Positions 26,395-34,992 of a stretch of DNA of 64,000 nt are shown here, piece after piece. Made by a program: the position numbers and the translations under genes. The DNA is taken from the NCBI RefSeq assembly GCF_020883455.1, contig NZ_CP086615.1, positions 2,604,001-2,668,000 of the forward strand, read 5' to 3'. This DNA comes from Spiribacter halobius (GTDB lineage: Bacteria; Pseudomonadota; Gammaproteobacteria; Nitrococcales; Nitrococcaceae). The number at the start of each line of letters is the position of its first letter. The stretch's first letter is position 1. The notes beneath the pieces are model-generated. The model ran no database searches and was not told where the DNA came from. It saw only the letters and a program-made list of their open reading frames with translations.

Positions 26395-28997
26395 CAGGGG
26401 CCCAGCTTGGTCATGAGCAGGTTCGTGCCCTCCGCCTCCGCTGCCTTCAGCGTCGCGTCGAGGAGCTCGACCCCATAGAAATTGGCACCGTTGATGTAGG
26501 CGCCCGTCAGGTCCGCCCCCTCGAGGGAGCCTTCGAAGAGGTTCGCGGAATCGAACCGGGCACCCCGGCAGCGCGCGAGGGTGAAGCGCGCGAATGGCAT
26601 GTCGGCCGCGGTGAAGTCCGCATCCACGGCGGAGCAGTGGATGAAGTTGGCGCCCTCCAGATCGGCGCAGGAGAAGTCCGCCCCGTCCAGCACGCAGCCC
26701 TCGAAGACGGCCTCCCGGCCATGGCTGCCGCGGAAGTCGGCGTCGCTGAAGTCCGCGCCGGCAGAGCCGCGCAGCGTGGTGATGTCGGCGTCGGGGAAGC
26801 GCGCCCTCCGCAACGAGGTGCCGTCCAGCTGCAGGTCCGTGCAATCGCTGCCCTGGAAGTCGGCGCCGTCCAGGGCCGCCGACGACAGCCAGGCGCCGGA
26901 CAGCATCGCCGCGCGGAACGAGCACCCTTCCATCCGCGCACCGGTGAAGTCCGCGTCGGCCGCGCTCACGCGCTCCAGGATGGCGCCGCGCAGGTCGGCA
27001 CCGCCGAAGTCCGCCCCGGTCAGTATCGCCTCCCGCAGCACCGCGTCCCGCAGGAACGCCGAAGCGAGGTCCGCGCCGGCGAGGTTCGCGTTCTCGAGCT
27101 GCGCGTGCGGGAGGCTGGCTTCAGCGAGCGTCGCTTCCTGCAGGTCCGCGCCGCGCAGGTCCGCATCGCCGAGAAACGCGCCTGCGAGCACCGCCTTCCC
27201 TGCCTGGCAGCCGCCGAGCCGCGCCCGATCCAGGCGCGCCGTGCTCAGGTCGGCCTCCGCCAGGCGGGCGCGTGCCAGGGAGGCTCCGACGAGGGAGGCA
27301 CGGGCGAACGTCGCCAGCGCACAGTCCGCTGCCGTCAGGTCCGCATCGTCCAGCGTTGCGCCGGACAGCCGCGCCGCCTGCAGCACCGCACCGGAGAGGT
27401 CCGCGTGCAGCAGCGAGGCGCCGTCCAGTTGCGCGCCGCCCAGATCAGCCCGGGCGAGCAGCCCACCATCCAGCCGCGCCCCGTCCATGAGGCAGTCCCG
27501 GAAGCAGGCGCCGGTGAGCTCCGATCCGGTGAAATCCGTGCCGCCGAGGCGCGCGCCCCGAAAGTCCGCCGCCCCGAAGCGGTGCCGGGAAAGATCCAGC
27601 CCGCCGAGGTCCGCCCCGGCCAGGCTCTCACCCTCCGCGGCGGCGGCGATCACCCGCTCCCGTGTCCACTCCTCCGCCTGCTGCTCCTCCGCCTCCGCCT
27701 TCTCCCGCGCCTCGATCTCGCCCAGGATTCGCTGCGCCTCGGCCTCGACCTCCGGCGACAGCGCAGGAGCCTCGGCCGGGGCGGCTTCGGCCGCCTCCTG
27801 GGGCTGTCTGAGTGCCTCGAGCTGCTCCGCGAGCTCAGGGGGGAAAGGGTCCTCTGCCTCCACAGGCTCCGCGGCCGGCGCGGCGCCTGTGTCCGCGGAC
27901 CGCGCCGGCTCGTCCGCCGCGGTGTCCTCTACAGCGGGCAGTTCCTCCTCGAATTCCGTGTCGCGTGCGTCGATCAGCGCCTGCAACTGCTGCCTGTACT
28001 CGGACGCCTGCCGCACAGGCGCCTCGAGGCGCTCGTCCAGTATCCCCAGCCGACGGATCTCCATGGCCTCGAAGGTCTCGACGGCGGTCACGCCCCGCCA
28101 GACCAGGTGGATCTCCCCCGCGTCGGCGTCGATCCAGAGCGTGTCCAGGTTCATGGGCAGCCGCTCGACGCGGCCGTCGTGGTCCTCACGGATGCAGACA
28201 ACACGGATTCCCGGGAGCTGCGTGCGGATCAGCCCATGGTCCGGATGCAGACCTTCCAGCGACACCGCCTCATCCCCGCGGAGATAGCCGTCCACCTGCT
28301 GGTCGCGCGGTGCGGCGTTGAAGTACGACCAGTCGAAGTCGTCGGGGAAACCCGGCCAGCGGCGCTCGAGATAGTCGCCCCCGTAGCTGCCCACCATCCC
28401 CCGACGCGGCTCCCAGTTGGGAGACAGCGGCCCGAACCCTGCCGGGTCGGGGCGGTCGCCCCGCCCCTGGATCAGCTGGTCCAGGTACTCGATGTTCGGC
28501 AGCTCGTCGCCGTTGCGCCCCTTGCCGACCGGGTTGCGCGGATCCCCCTCGCCGCCGTACGCATTCTCGTAGGTCAGCGCGACCTCGTTAACGGGCTCCG
28601 GCTCGGAGATGGATGTGCCGAGCAGTCCACCACGAAAACGGCGCGGACCGAATACGGCCAGGGTCTTGGCAAGCTCTCCCACGCGAATGCCCACGCGCAT
28701 CGCCGGTCGCGGCCGGCCTGTCCGGGGCGCATGGGCGGTGCCGCGGAGCAGAACGTCTGCTCGCGGTTTCCAGGGAACAGCATCGGATGGGTGCTCAAGC
28801 GCCGTGTGGTCGGCCCACCCCTGCAGCAAGGGCCGGTCGCCCTCCAGCAACGGCTGGCCTTCCAGCGGCTCGACGCGGCCGTCCGGCCGCAGCGCAAACC
28901 CGGCCTTCACAAGCACGGTCAGCCGGTAGCCCTGGCCGCGCGCCTGACCCGACACCACGGAAGCGACGGTGAATCCGGAGAAGTCTTCGAGGTCCAT
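26394..28997 (-). CDS. DUF2169 adaptor fused to a pentapeptide-repeat domain
   Basis: 867 aa in three parts. Residues 1-340 are a DUF2169 domain (VLVKAGFAL, ENAYGGEGDPRNPVGKG, NIEYLDQLIQ, GFGPLSPNWEPR), a family linked to T6SS spike loading. Residues 345-465 are an acidic, Ala/Glu-rich and partly coiled-coil linker. Residues 466-850 are pentapeptide repeats (SLAGADLGGLDLSRHRF...), about 75 units. It is translated 30 nt after vgrG and overlaps the next pentapeptide gene by one base. DUF2169 proteins are regarded as chaperone or adaptor proteins that connect PAAR-like tips with VgrG; joining one to so long a beta-helix suggests a protein-protein or nucleic-acid-mimic surface, but function is unproven. 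Confidence 0.88.
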   Translation of the reverse strand: MDLEDFSGFTVASVVSGQARGQGYRLTVLVKAGFALRPDGRVEPLEGQPLLEGDRPLLQGWADHTALEHPSDAVPWKPRADVLLRGTAHAPRTGRPRPAMRVGIRVGELAKTLAVFGPRRFRGGLLGTSISEPEPVNEVALTYENAYGGEGDPRNPVGKGRNGDELPNIEYLDQLIQGRGDRPDPAGFGPLSPNWEPRRGMVGSYGGDYLERRWPGFPDDFDWSYFNAAPRDQQVDGYLRGDEAVSLEGLHPDHGLIRTQLPGIRVVCIREDHDGRVERLPMNLDTLWIDADAGEIHLVWRGVTAVETFEAMEIRRLGILDERLEAPVRQASEYRQQLQALIDARDTEFEEELPAVEDTAADEPARSADTGAAPAAEPVEAEDPFPPELAEQLEALRQPQEAAEAAPAEAPALSPEVEAEAQRILGEIEAREKAEAEEQQAEEWTRERVIAAAAEGESLAGADLGGLDLSRHRFGAADFRGARLGGTDFTGSELTGACFRDCLMDGARLDGGLLARADLGGAQLDGASLLHADLSGAVLQAARLSGATLDDADLTAADCALATFARASLVGASLARARLAEADLSTARLDRARLGGCQAGKAVLAGAFLGDADLRGADLQEATLAEASLPHAQLENANLAGADLASAFLRDAVLREAILTGADFGGADLRGAILERVSAADADFTGARMEGCSFRAAMLSGAWLSSAALDGADFQGSDCTDLQLDGTSLRRARFPDADITTLRGSAGADFSDADFRGSHGREAVFEGCVLDGADFSCADLEGANFIHCSAVDADFTAADMPFARFTLARCRGARFDSANLFEGSLEGADLTGAYINGANFYGVELLDATLKAAEAEGTNLLMTKLGP

Positions 28998-29027
28998 GTT
29001 CTCTCGCCACGGTGACGCGCGAGGAAT

Positions 29028-31580
29028 TCAATCCACCTGGAAGTTCTTGTGCCTGATCACCCCTTTCTTCCAGGTCGTTGTCTCGGTTTGAAAAACCACC
29101 TCGCCACGAGCCGCCAGAAGAATATCCTGATCCTGACTGTAAATATCCACTTTTCCTTTTGCGTTCACCTCCAGGTGATCCTTGTCATCGATCGATATCC
29201 TGGACTTGCCGTTATTCGCGGTGATCTTCACTCCCTGCTTGGAAAGCCGCATGTTCGCTTCGGGCGATCGATGCATTGAGATCGCATCGTGGTTCTGCTC
29301 CGCGGCCTTGTCCTTCGCCCTCGCCTCATGGGCACCAAGCGCCCAGGCTGCGAAGCCGCCCACCAGCCCGGCAAGCCCGGAGCCACCCGCCTCGACCATG
29401 GCACAGGTGCCCGCCCAGGGACTCGGTGCCTCGCCCTTCTTGATCGGATCCACCGCATCGTCGCCATGATCGAGCATGTACTGCCTGCCCTGGGCGACGA
29501 GGTGTGCCGCCAGGCCCAGCGAAGAGCCGGTCAGGCTCCTCCACCCGGGCGTGCTTACCGAGTCGCGACCCGCGGAGCCGGAGTAGTAGCTCAGCATGAG
29601 CTCATCACGATCAGCCTTCACGATGGACTGGTCGTTACTGCCACCGAGGATCCAGACGGTGTCGCTGGCATCGAGGGTGACATCATTCTCCGCCGCGAGG
29701 GTGTTGTTCTTCGAGGTCTTGGAATACGAGGAGGACTTCCCGAGGGTTACCTTGGTCGCATTGGCGTATTCCAGCGTGTGTCCGAAGGACAGGCTGGAGG
29801 CGCTGCCGACCGAAACGCTCATGCTGTGGCCAAGCGTGGTGATGAGCTTGGATCCGATCAGCGCTGTGCTCGTACTGCCCATGAAGACATCACCGGTCAT
29901 GCCGCCGGTCACCGAGAAGGAATCGCTCTCGGTGAACTCGTGCTTGCTCTTGCCCAGCACCAGGCCTGAGCTCTTGCTCGGCGAGCGCAGCGCGATCATC
30001 CTGCCGACCGCATCCATGAGCAGCAGATTTCCGAACTTGTCGCTCAATGAAACGCTTTCCTCGCCAGGCTTTCCGTTCATTATCAGCTGATTGCCGCACT
30101 TCTGGTTGATCCGGATGAACTGCTCGCCTTCCTTGCCCTCCCAGACCATCTCGTTGTCGCCGTAATCGCGGATGATGCTCTTCGTCTTGTGCGACGGCAG
30201 ATCCTCCGGCGGCATGTTGTCCGCGTTGTAGACCCGCCCGGTGATGATCGGCCGGTCCGGATCGCCCTCCAGGAAGCTGACGAGCACCTCGTGGCCGATG
30301 TGAGGCAGGAACATGCCGCCCCAGTTCCTGCCGGCCCAGTTCTGCGAGACGCGCACCCAGCACGAGCTGTTCTCGTCGCTGGAGCCTTCCCGGTCCCAGT
30401 GGAACTGCACCTTCACGCGGCCGTACTTGTCGGTCCAGATGTCCTGGCCACTCTGGCCGACGACCACCGCCGTCTGCGGACCCTGGACCACGGGCCTGGG
30501 CGTGGAGCGCACCGGCCGGAACGGCTCCTGGCTGTCCATGGCGGTGAACGCGCAGGAGAATGCCGTGCCCTCGCCCACCTCGCGCGTCTCGAGGGGATTG
30601 GCGTCGATCTCGAAGCTCGCCCCCGTCACCAGGTACTCGCGGTTCTGGTCGTCCCGGGGGTAGCCCCGCAACCGGAACAGCGCTCCGGCGCCGAGGCCGC
30701 GCACGTTCCCCGTGCCCCGGACCCGCTCGAAGCGCGCCTGCTGCTCCTCCACGCGCACGCGGGCGTAGCGCTCGCCGGCGCTCTTCTCGCGGTACCCGCC
30801 CGGGTAGTCGTACACTTCGTAGCTCTCCGCAGAGTGCTGGCGCTCGATCGCGCCCTTCGCCTCGAGGTTTGCGCGCGGCTTCTCGAAGTCGAAGTCGCGC
30901 AGGGCGTACAGCTCGGGCTGGATCTCCTGGGTGAGCAGCCAGTCGGAGATGTGGTCGCGCTCGCGCCCGGCCTCGTTGCCGGGCGGGTAGTAGGGAACCT
31001 CCTCGTAGCCCTCCGGTGCCGCGTGTGCCGCATAGTCGTCGGCCATCACGAGCGTGTGCCTGTCCTCCTCGTGCCGGAAGAAGAAATAGATGCCTTCCTC
31101 CTCCAGCAGCCGACTGACGAACTGAAGGTCGCTCTCGCGGTACTGCACGCAGTACTCGCGGCTGTCATACGAGCCGCTGAGCGAATCCTCGAAGTCGCTG
31201 AAGCCGTGCTCCCGGAACACCGCCTGGACGATCTCCGGCACGCTGCGCTCCTGGAAGATCCGGCAGTCGGAGCAGCGGCTGAGGTACCAGAGCCACGGGC
31301 GGAGATGCGCCTGGAACAGCGCATGGCGCCCGGAGCGCCCGAGCTGTGCGAAGCGGGTGACGAACCCGTTGAAGAACCGCGCGCCGCCATCGGGCAGGCT
31401 CATGCGCACGGTCAGAGGCTGGCCGAGCACGTCCGGGAACGCGAGCGCCTCGTCCGTACCAAGCAACTCCACCGTGTACTCGAACGGGCGGCCCAGCTGC
31501 TCCGTCCCGGAGAGGCGTCGTACGATCAGGCGGTCCCCGAGAGCGCCTGCCAGGGTGACGTCCCGTGCTGGCGTGCTCAT
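29028..31580 (-). CDS. vgrG: T6SS spike protein VgrG (TssI), extended
   Basis: 850 aa from the ATG at 31580; 60 more upstream codons are open but lack family similarity. VgrG trimers cap the Hcp tube. Residues 10-400 are the gp27-like part (RLSGTEQLGRPFEYTVEL, LLEEEGIYFFFRHE) and 400-520 the gp5 OB region (DKYGRVKVQFHWDREG, WGGMFLPHIGHEVLVSFLEGDPDRPIITGRVYN). The rest is a beta-helix with Asn/Lys/Ser-rich short repeats, interrupted near residues 690-770 by a Gly/Ala-rich hydrophobic stretch (GGSGLAGLVGGFAAWALGA) that is unusual in a needle. The C-terminal third is visibly lower in GC than the N-terminal half, suggesting exchange of this end. No known effector domain is seen at the C-terminus. 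First gene of the accessory operon. Confidence 0.93.
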   Translation of the reverse strand: MSTPARDVTLAGALGDRLIVRRLSGTEQLGRPFEYTVELLGTDEALAFPDVLGQPLTVRMSLPDGGARFFNGFVTRFAQLGRSGRHALFQAHLRPWLWYLSRCSDCRIFQERSVPEIVQAVFREHGFSDFEDSLSGSYDSREYCVQYRESDLQFVSRLLEEEGIYFFFRHEEDRHTLVMADDYAAHAAPEGYEEVPYYPPGNEAGRERDHISDWLLTQEIQPELYALRDFDFEKPRANLEAKGAIERQHSAESYEVYDYPGGYREKSAGERYARVRVEEQQARFERVRGTGNVRGLGAGALFRLRGYPRDDQNREYLVTGASFEIDANPLETREVGEGTAFSCAFTAMDSQEPFRPVRSTPRPVVQGPQTAVVVGQSGQDIWTDKYGRVKVQFHWDREGSSDENSSCWVRVSQNWAGRNWGGMFLPHIGHEVLVSFLEGDPDRPIITGRVYNADNMPPEDLPSHKTKSIIRDYGDNEMVWEGKEGEQFIRINQKCGNQLIMNGKPGEESVSLSDKFGNLLLMDAVGRMIALRSPSKSSGLVLGKSKHEFTESDSFSVTGGMTGDVFMGSTSTALIGSKLITTLGHSMSVSVGSASSLSFGHTLEYANATKVTLGKSSSYSKTSKNNTLAAENDVTLDASDTVWILGGSNDQSIVKADRDELMLSYYSGSAGRDSVSTPGWRSLTGSSLGLAAHLVAQGRQYMLDHGDDAVDPIKKGEAPSPWAGTCAMVEAGGSGLAGLVGGFAAWALGAHEARAKDKAAEQNHDAISMHRSPEANMRLSKQGVKITANNGKSRISIDDKDHLEVNAKGKVDIYSQDQDILLAARGEVVFQTETTTWKKGVIRHKNFQVD

Positions 31581-31743
31581 ACCGGCATCGGCCCTCCGCG
31601 GTGCAGGTTGGCGGCTCGCGCGGCGCGCTCTGGCGCCGGTCCCTGCAAGTCTAGACGTGCCCATCACCCGTGCCAGTGCGGCGGCGCGCTGCCTATACTG
31701 GGCTGCAAGCGCGAGTGGCAACGCGGGCGGGAGATGCGCTGCC

Positions 31744-32493
31744 GTGACCAGGCGCCACATCTACAGCTACTTCGATCCGGACTTCTACAGCGCGAACGCA
31801 CCCGCCTGCCCGTCGGGCAATGCCGGTGACAGCGTGGTACCGCTGCGCGCCGGCATGCTGCGCTGGGATCGTAGCGTGGGGTTCGACGATCTCGCCGATC
31901 TCGTGCGCCGCCTGGACGTATTGAGCGGTGGGAACGGTGAGCCGGTCGGTCTGCTGGGCGTGCTATGCCACGGCCGGCCCGGCGCGCTGCGCGTGCTCTC
32001 GAGAGCAAGCGGCCTGCTCACGATCGCCAATCTGTCCAGCCACGGGCCCGCCCTGCGCGGCATGAATGCGGCCCTGCACCGCAACCAGGGGGCTGCCGCA
32101 CCGTCACCGCTGGTCGTCTTCCTGGCCTGCAGCGCGGCTGCCGGTACATCCGGGCGCGTCCTCTTCGAGGCCATCAGCACCTGGATGCCGGGAACCCGCG
32201 TCGTCGGTTTTCAGCGTCTGCTGACGCTGGATGCGACGCGCCCCCGCGAACGCGCCGACGGCAGCATCTGCCTGCCACCGGATGTGCGTGTGACACCGGA
32301 CGTCTACGACCCCGAGCGGCCCATCGCCGGCCAGGAGGGCAGCAGCTACGACGACCCGACGTCGCTGCCCTTCGCGACCCCGGAGGCCGTCCACGCCCGG
32401 GAGTTCCGCGACGGCGAGCTGTGGCGGGACACCGCCGACGGCGCCGGAGGCAACGTTCCGCTGCGGGCGCCGACGCGTGCCGGAGCGCCGTAG
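31744..32493 (+). CDS. Unknown protein with a caspase-like His-Gly / Ala-Cys pattern
   Basis: 249 aa from a GTG at 31744; the frame is open further upstream but that part is antisense to vgrG. I do not recognise a named family with certainty. Two hydrophobic strands end in VGLLGVLCHGRPG (His76) and PSPLVVFLACSAAAG (Cys129), the spacing and local context of the catalytic His and Cys in clan CD peptidases (caspase, CHAT, gingipain types). No signal peptide or membrane segment. The C-terminal 80 residues are polar and Asp/Pro-rich. It is divergent from vgrG with a 163-bp gap, so it may be a T6SS-linked effector or a regulatory protease; a non-catalytic Rossmann-like fold is the alternative. Confidence 0.65.
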   Translation: MTRRHIYSYFDPDFYSANAPACPSGNAGDSVVPLRAGMLRWDRSVGFDDLADLVRRLDVLSGGNGEPVGLLGVLCHGRPGALRVLSRASGLLTIANLSSHGPALRGMNAALHRNQGAAAPSPLVVFLACSAAAGTSGRVLFEAISTWMPGTRVVGFQRLLTLDATRPRERADGSICLPPDVRVTPDVYDPERPIAGQEGSSYDDPTSLPFATPEAVHAREFRDGELWRDTADGAGGNVPLRAPTRAGAP

Positions 32494-32606
32494 CATTACC
32501 AAAGCGGCCGCAGTGGGGGCGCCGCAGCCGGGAGACGTTCTACGGCGAAGACTCCTGGGCGGTGCGAATGCCGATGAACGGCGTCAGCCGCAAATGCGCG
32601 GTGCGG

Positions 32607-32634
32607 TTGACTCCCGGGCGGATCGATCAATACT
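32607..32634 (+). promoter_or_regulatory. Candidate sigma-70 promoter for the autotransporter gene
   Basis: TTGACT (32607-32612), a 16-nt spacer and AATACT (32629-32634) match the consensus at 5 of 6 and 4 of 6 positions. It would give a leader of about 105 nt before the ATG at 32745. The rest of the 251-bp gap 32494-32744 shows nothing else I can name. Confidence 0.4.
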
Positions 32635-32744
32635 TGAGGCAACGAGCAGGGTTACGGCACAGCATCGGCGCGCCTGGCCTACTTCCTTCGGCCAGGGGCG
32701 CCGGGGCGCAACACAAGAACATACTGGCCCCGGGGGACCCTCCC

Positions 32745-34154
32745 ATGAAGGGCAATCGTTCTGCTGGCCATCGGCACCCGCCAGTCCCGCACATGAGCCG
32801 GCGTTCATCGGCGGCCATAAAGATCGCGGCCCTCCTCGCCGGCATGGCGGTATCCGGCGCCCACGCCCAGATTTCGACCGAGGGCATCACGGATACACAG
32901 CGTTCGGTGGCGGAGGCGCTGAACGCCACCTGCCCTGCCCTTGAGGAGAGGCAGCAGCAGGAGGTAATAACGTCCGGCGAGGAGGACCTTCTCGCCACCT
33001 GCAGCACCGTAGAGGGAGCGGAAACGCCCGCCGAGACGGGCGCCCTCCTCAGCCAGCTCGCCGAGGAAGAGGTCTTCGCCCAGGGCCGCCTGGGGACCAC
33101 CACCACGCGGGAGCAGCTGGCCAACGTCGACGAGCGCCTGACCCAGCTGCGGGGCGGCAGCAGCGGAATCGATCTGACCGGGCTGAACGTGGCCGTCGAC
33201 GGCGAGCGGGTTCCGCCGCTGATGCTGGCCAGCGCCGCCGAGGGGGTGCTTGGCGTCAATGCTGACGGCGAGGAGGAGATAGGCGCGGATTTCGCGCGCT
33301 GGGGTCTGTACCTCAACGGGAACATCACCCGTAGCGAGCGTGATCGAACGACCCGCGAGTCCGGCTTCGACGCAGACGCCTGGGGCATAACCGGCGGTGC
33401 GGACTACCGGCTGACCGACCAGGTCGTGCTCGGCGGCTCGCTCGGCTACAGCCGCACCGACACCTCGCTGAGCAGCGATTCCGGCGGCATCGATACCGAG
33501 GGCTACACCGCGTCGCTCTATGGGACGTGGTATCAGGCGCAAGGCCTCTATTTCGACGCAATCGTCTCCTACGGCGTGAACGAGTACGACACGAAACGCC
33601 GGGTGGATACCAGCGGCGGCCCGATCTCCGCCGAGGGCGAGCCGGACGGCGACCAGGTCGCGGTAAGCCTGGACGGCGGCTACGACCTGGCCCGCGGCCC
33701 GTGGACCTTCGGCTTCCAGGCGCGCGCCGTGTACCTGGAGGCCGACGTGGACGGCTACCGCGAGACGCCGTCGGCCCCGGGGGCGACCGGTTCCGGCAGC
33801 CTGCTCGAGATCGATGACCAGCGCATCGAGTCGTTTATCACCGAGCTTGCCGTGCAGGCGACCTATGCCATCTCGACGCGCGTCGGCGTGATCCTGCCGA
33901 CCGCGCGCCTGGGCTGGGAACACCAGTTTGCGGACGACGAGCGCGACCTCGCCGCGCGCTTCGTGAACGATCCGACGAGCACCACGTTCCGCATCCGCTC
34001 CGATTCGCCCGACCGCGACTACATCAACGCCGGCGCCGGCCTGTCCGCGCAGTTCGCACAGGGGCGCTCGGCGTTCATCTTCGCCGAATCCGTGCTCGGA
34101 AGGGAGGACGTCACCGAGTACAGCGTGTCAGCAGGGGTCCGCCTGGAGTTCTGA
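32745..34154 (+). CDS. Autotransporter-type outer-membrane beta-barrel protein
   Basis: 469 aa. An N-terminal signal region ends at ...GMAVSGAHA|QIS near residue 42; the ATG at 32745 has a GGGGGA site, and an ATG at 32793 would give a shorter, more normal signal peptide. Residues 45-170 are a soluble segment rich in Glu/Thr with two cysteines and no beta-helix passenger. Residues 180-469 are a 12-strand type barrel with alternating aromatic strands (WGLYLNGNITRSERD, VLGGSLGYSRTDTSL, TLYFDAIVSYGVNEYD-like) and the closing motif VSAGVRLEF with terminal Phe, as BAM substrates have. With so short a passenger it may work as a porin-like or adhesin-type barrel. Neighbours give no clue. Confidence 0.8.
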   Translation: MKGNRSAGHRHPPVPHMSRRSSAAIKIAALLAGMAVSGAHAQISTEGITDTQRSVAEALNATCPALEERQQQEVITSGEEDLLATCSTVEGAETPAETGALLSQLAEEEVFAQGRLGTTTTREQLANVDERLTQLRGGSSGIDLTGLNVAVDGERVPPLMLASAAEGVLGVNADGEEEIGADFARWGLYLNGNITRSERDRTTRESGFDADAWGITGGADYRLTDQVVLGGSLGYSRTDTSLSSDSGGIDTEGYTASLYGTWYQAQGLYFDAIVSYGVNEYDTKRRVDTSGGPISAEGEPDGDQVAVSLDGGYDLARGPWTFGFQARAVYLEADVDGYRETPSAPGATGSGSLLEIDDQRIESFITELAVQATYAISTRVGVILPTARLGWEHQFADDERDLAARFVNDPTSTTFRIRSDSPDRDYINAGAGLSAQFAQGRSAFIFAESVLGREDVTEYSVSAGVRLEF

Positions 34155-34215
34155 GTGGTACCCGCGGGCCGGTCATCACCCCGCACATGACTTCGTCGCA
34201 CACCAAATACCATCG

Positions 34216-34836
34216 ATGGCTTTCTACGAAGACCGCATCCTGCCGCACCTGCTCCACCTCGCCTGCGGCAACCGGGTGGTGGAGCAGCAGCGGGCGAAGG
34301 TGGTGCCGCAGGCGTCGGGCCGGGTACTGGAGGTCGGCATGGGCTCGGGGCTCAACCTGCCCTACTACGATCCGGGCCGGGTGGAGCTGGTGTGGGGGCT
34401 CGAGCCGTCGGAGGGGATGCGCCGCAAGGCGCGGGCGAATGCGGCCCGCGTCCCCTTCGAGCTGCGGTGGCTGGAGCTGCCCGGCGAGGAGATCCCGCTG
34501 GAGGATGACAGCGCCGACACGGTAGTCATCACCTATACGCTGTGCACGATCCCGGACTGGCAGCGGGCGCTCGGGCAGATGCGGCGGGTACTGAAGCCCG
34601 GCGGCCAGCTGCTTTTCTGCGAGCACGGCAGCGCGCCGGATGCGGGCGTGCGCCGCTGGCAGGAGCGCATCAATCCCGTCTGGCGCAGGCTCGCCGGCGG
34701 CTGCAACCTCAATCGCGCCATCCCGCAGCTCATCACGGACACGGGCTTCGCCATCGACCGCATGGACTCCGGCTACCTGCCGAAGACCCCGCGGTTCGCC
34801 GGCTTCAACTACTGGGGTGCGGCATACCCGCGCTGA
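34216..34836 (+). CDS. Class I SAM-dependent methyltransferase
   Basis: 206 aa with a Rossmann methyltransferase fold: motif I VLEVGMGSGLNLPYY, an acidic end of strand 2 (WGLEPSEGM), DTVVITYTLCTIPDW for motif II/III and VLKPGGQLLFCEHG. The CNLNRAIPQLI and YLPKTPRFAGFNYWG segments near the end resemble UbiE-like and METTL7-type enzymes, which methylate small molecules or lipids. Substrate unknown. It stands alone, 61 nt after the barrel gene; no clear ribosome site. Confidence 0.82.
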   Translation: MAFYEDRILPHLLHLACGNRVVEQQRAKVVPQASGRVLEVGMGSGLNLPYYDPGRVELVWGLEPSEGMRRKARANAARVPFELRWLELPGEEIPLEDDSADTVVITYTLCTIPDWQRALGQMRRVLKPGGQLLFCEHGSAPDAGVRRWQERINPVWRRLAGGCNLNRAIPQLITDTGFAIDRMDSGYLPKTPRFAGFNYWGAAYPR

Positions 34837-34842
34837 CAGCGC

Positions 34843-34881
34843 CGAGCCCGCAGCCGTGAATCGGTGACATATGCGGGCTCG
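34843..34881. repeat. 10-bp inverted repeat before the c-di-GMP enzyme gene
   Basis: A perfect 10-bp inverted repeat CGAGCCCGCA / TGCGGGCTCG (34843-34852 and 34872-34881) with a 19-nt loop lies just after the methyltransferase stop and 112 nt before the next start. It lacks a T-tract. It could be a transcriptional hairpin or an operator; I cannot tell which. Confidence 0.35.
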
Positions 34882-34992
34882 CAGAGGGACCGGCGAGTCG
34901 ATTCCGCGGTGACTGGTTTTGAGTCCCGCGCGGGCGCAGGATGGTCGCCAGGGCGCCGCATGCTGCGGCGCTCCCCCTGGGCGGAGCCCTCA

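Noticed and set aside
24451-26925. Longer version (824 codons) of the second pentapeptide gene
   Set aside because: The added 177 codons overlap the upstream DUF2169-pentapeptide gene in another frame; the ATG at 26394 joins the two genes neatly.
24451-28997. CRISPR-like or satellite repeat array
   Set aside because: The periodicity is 15 nt with coding variation, explained by pentapeptide repeats; there are no identical repeats with unique spacers.
26337-29015. 892-codon plus-strand open frame opposite the DUF2169-pentapeptide gene
   Set aside because: The periodic look comes from the pentapeptide repeats read backwards; no domain and no ribosome site.
31965-34154. Long 729-codon version of the autotransporter gene
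   Set aside because: The extra 260 codons overlap the His/Cys gene and its downstream gap; signal peptide and ribosome site support 32745 or 32793.
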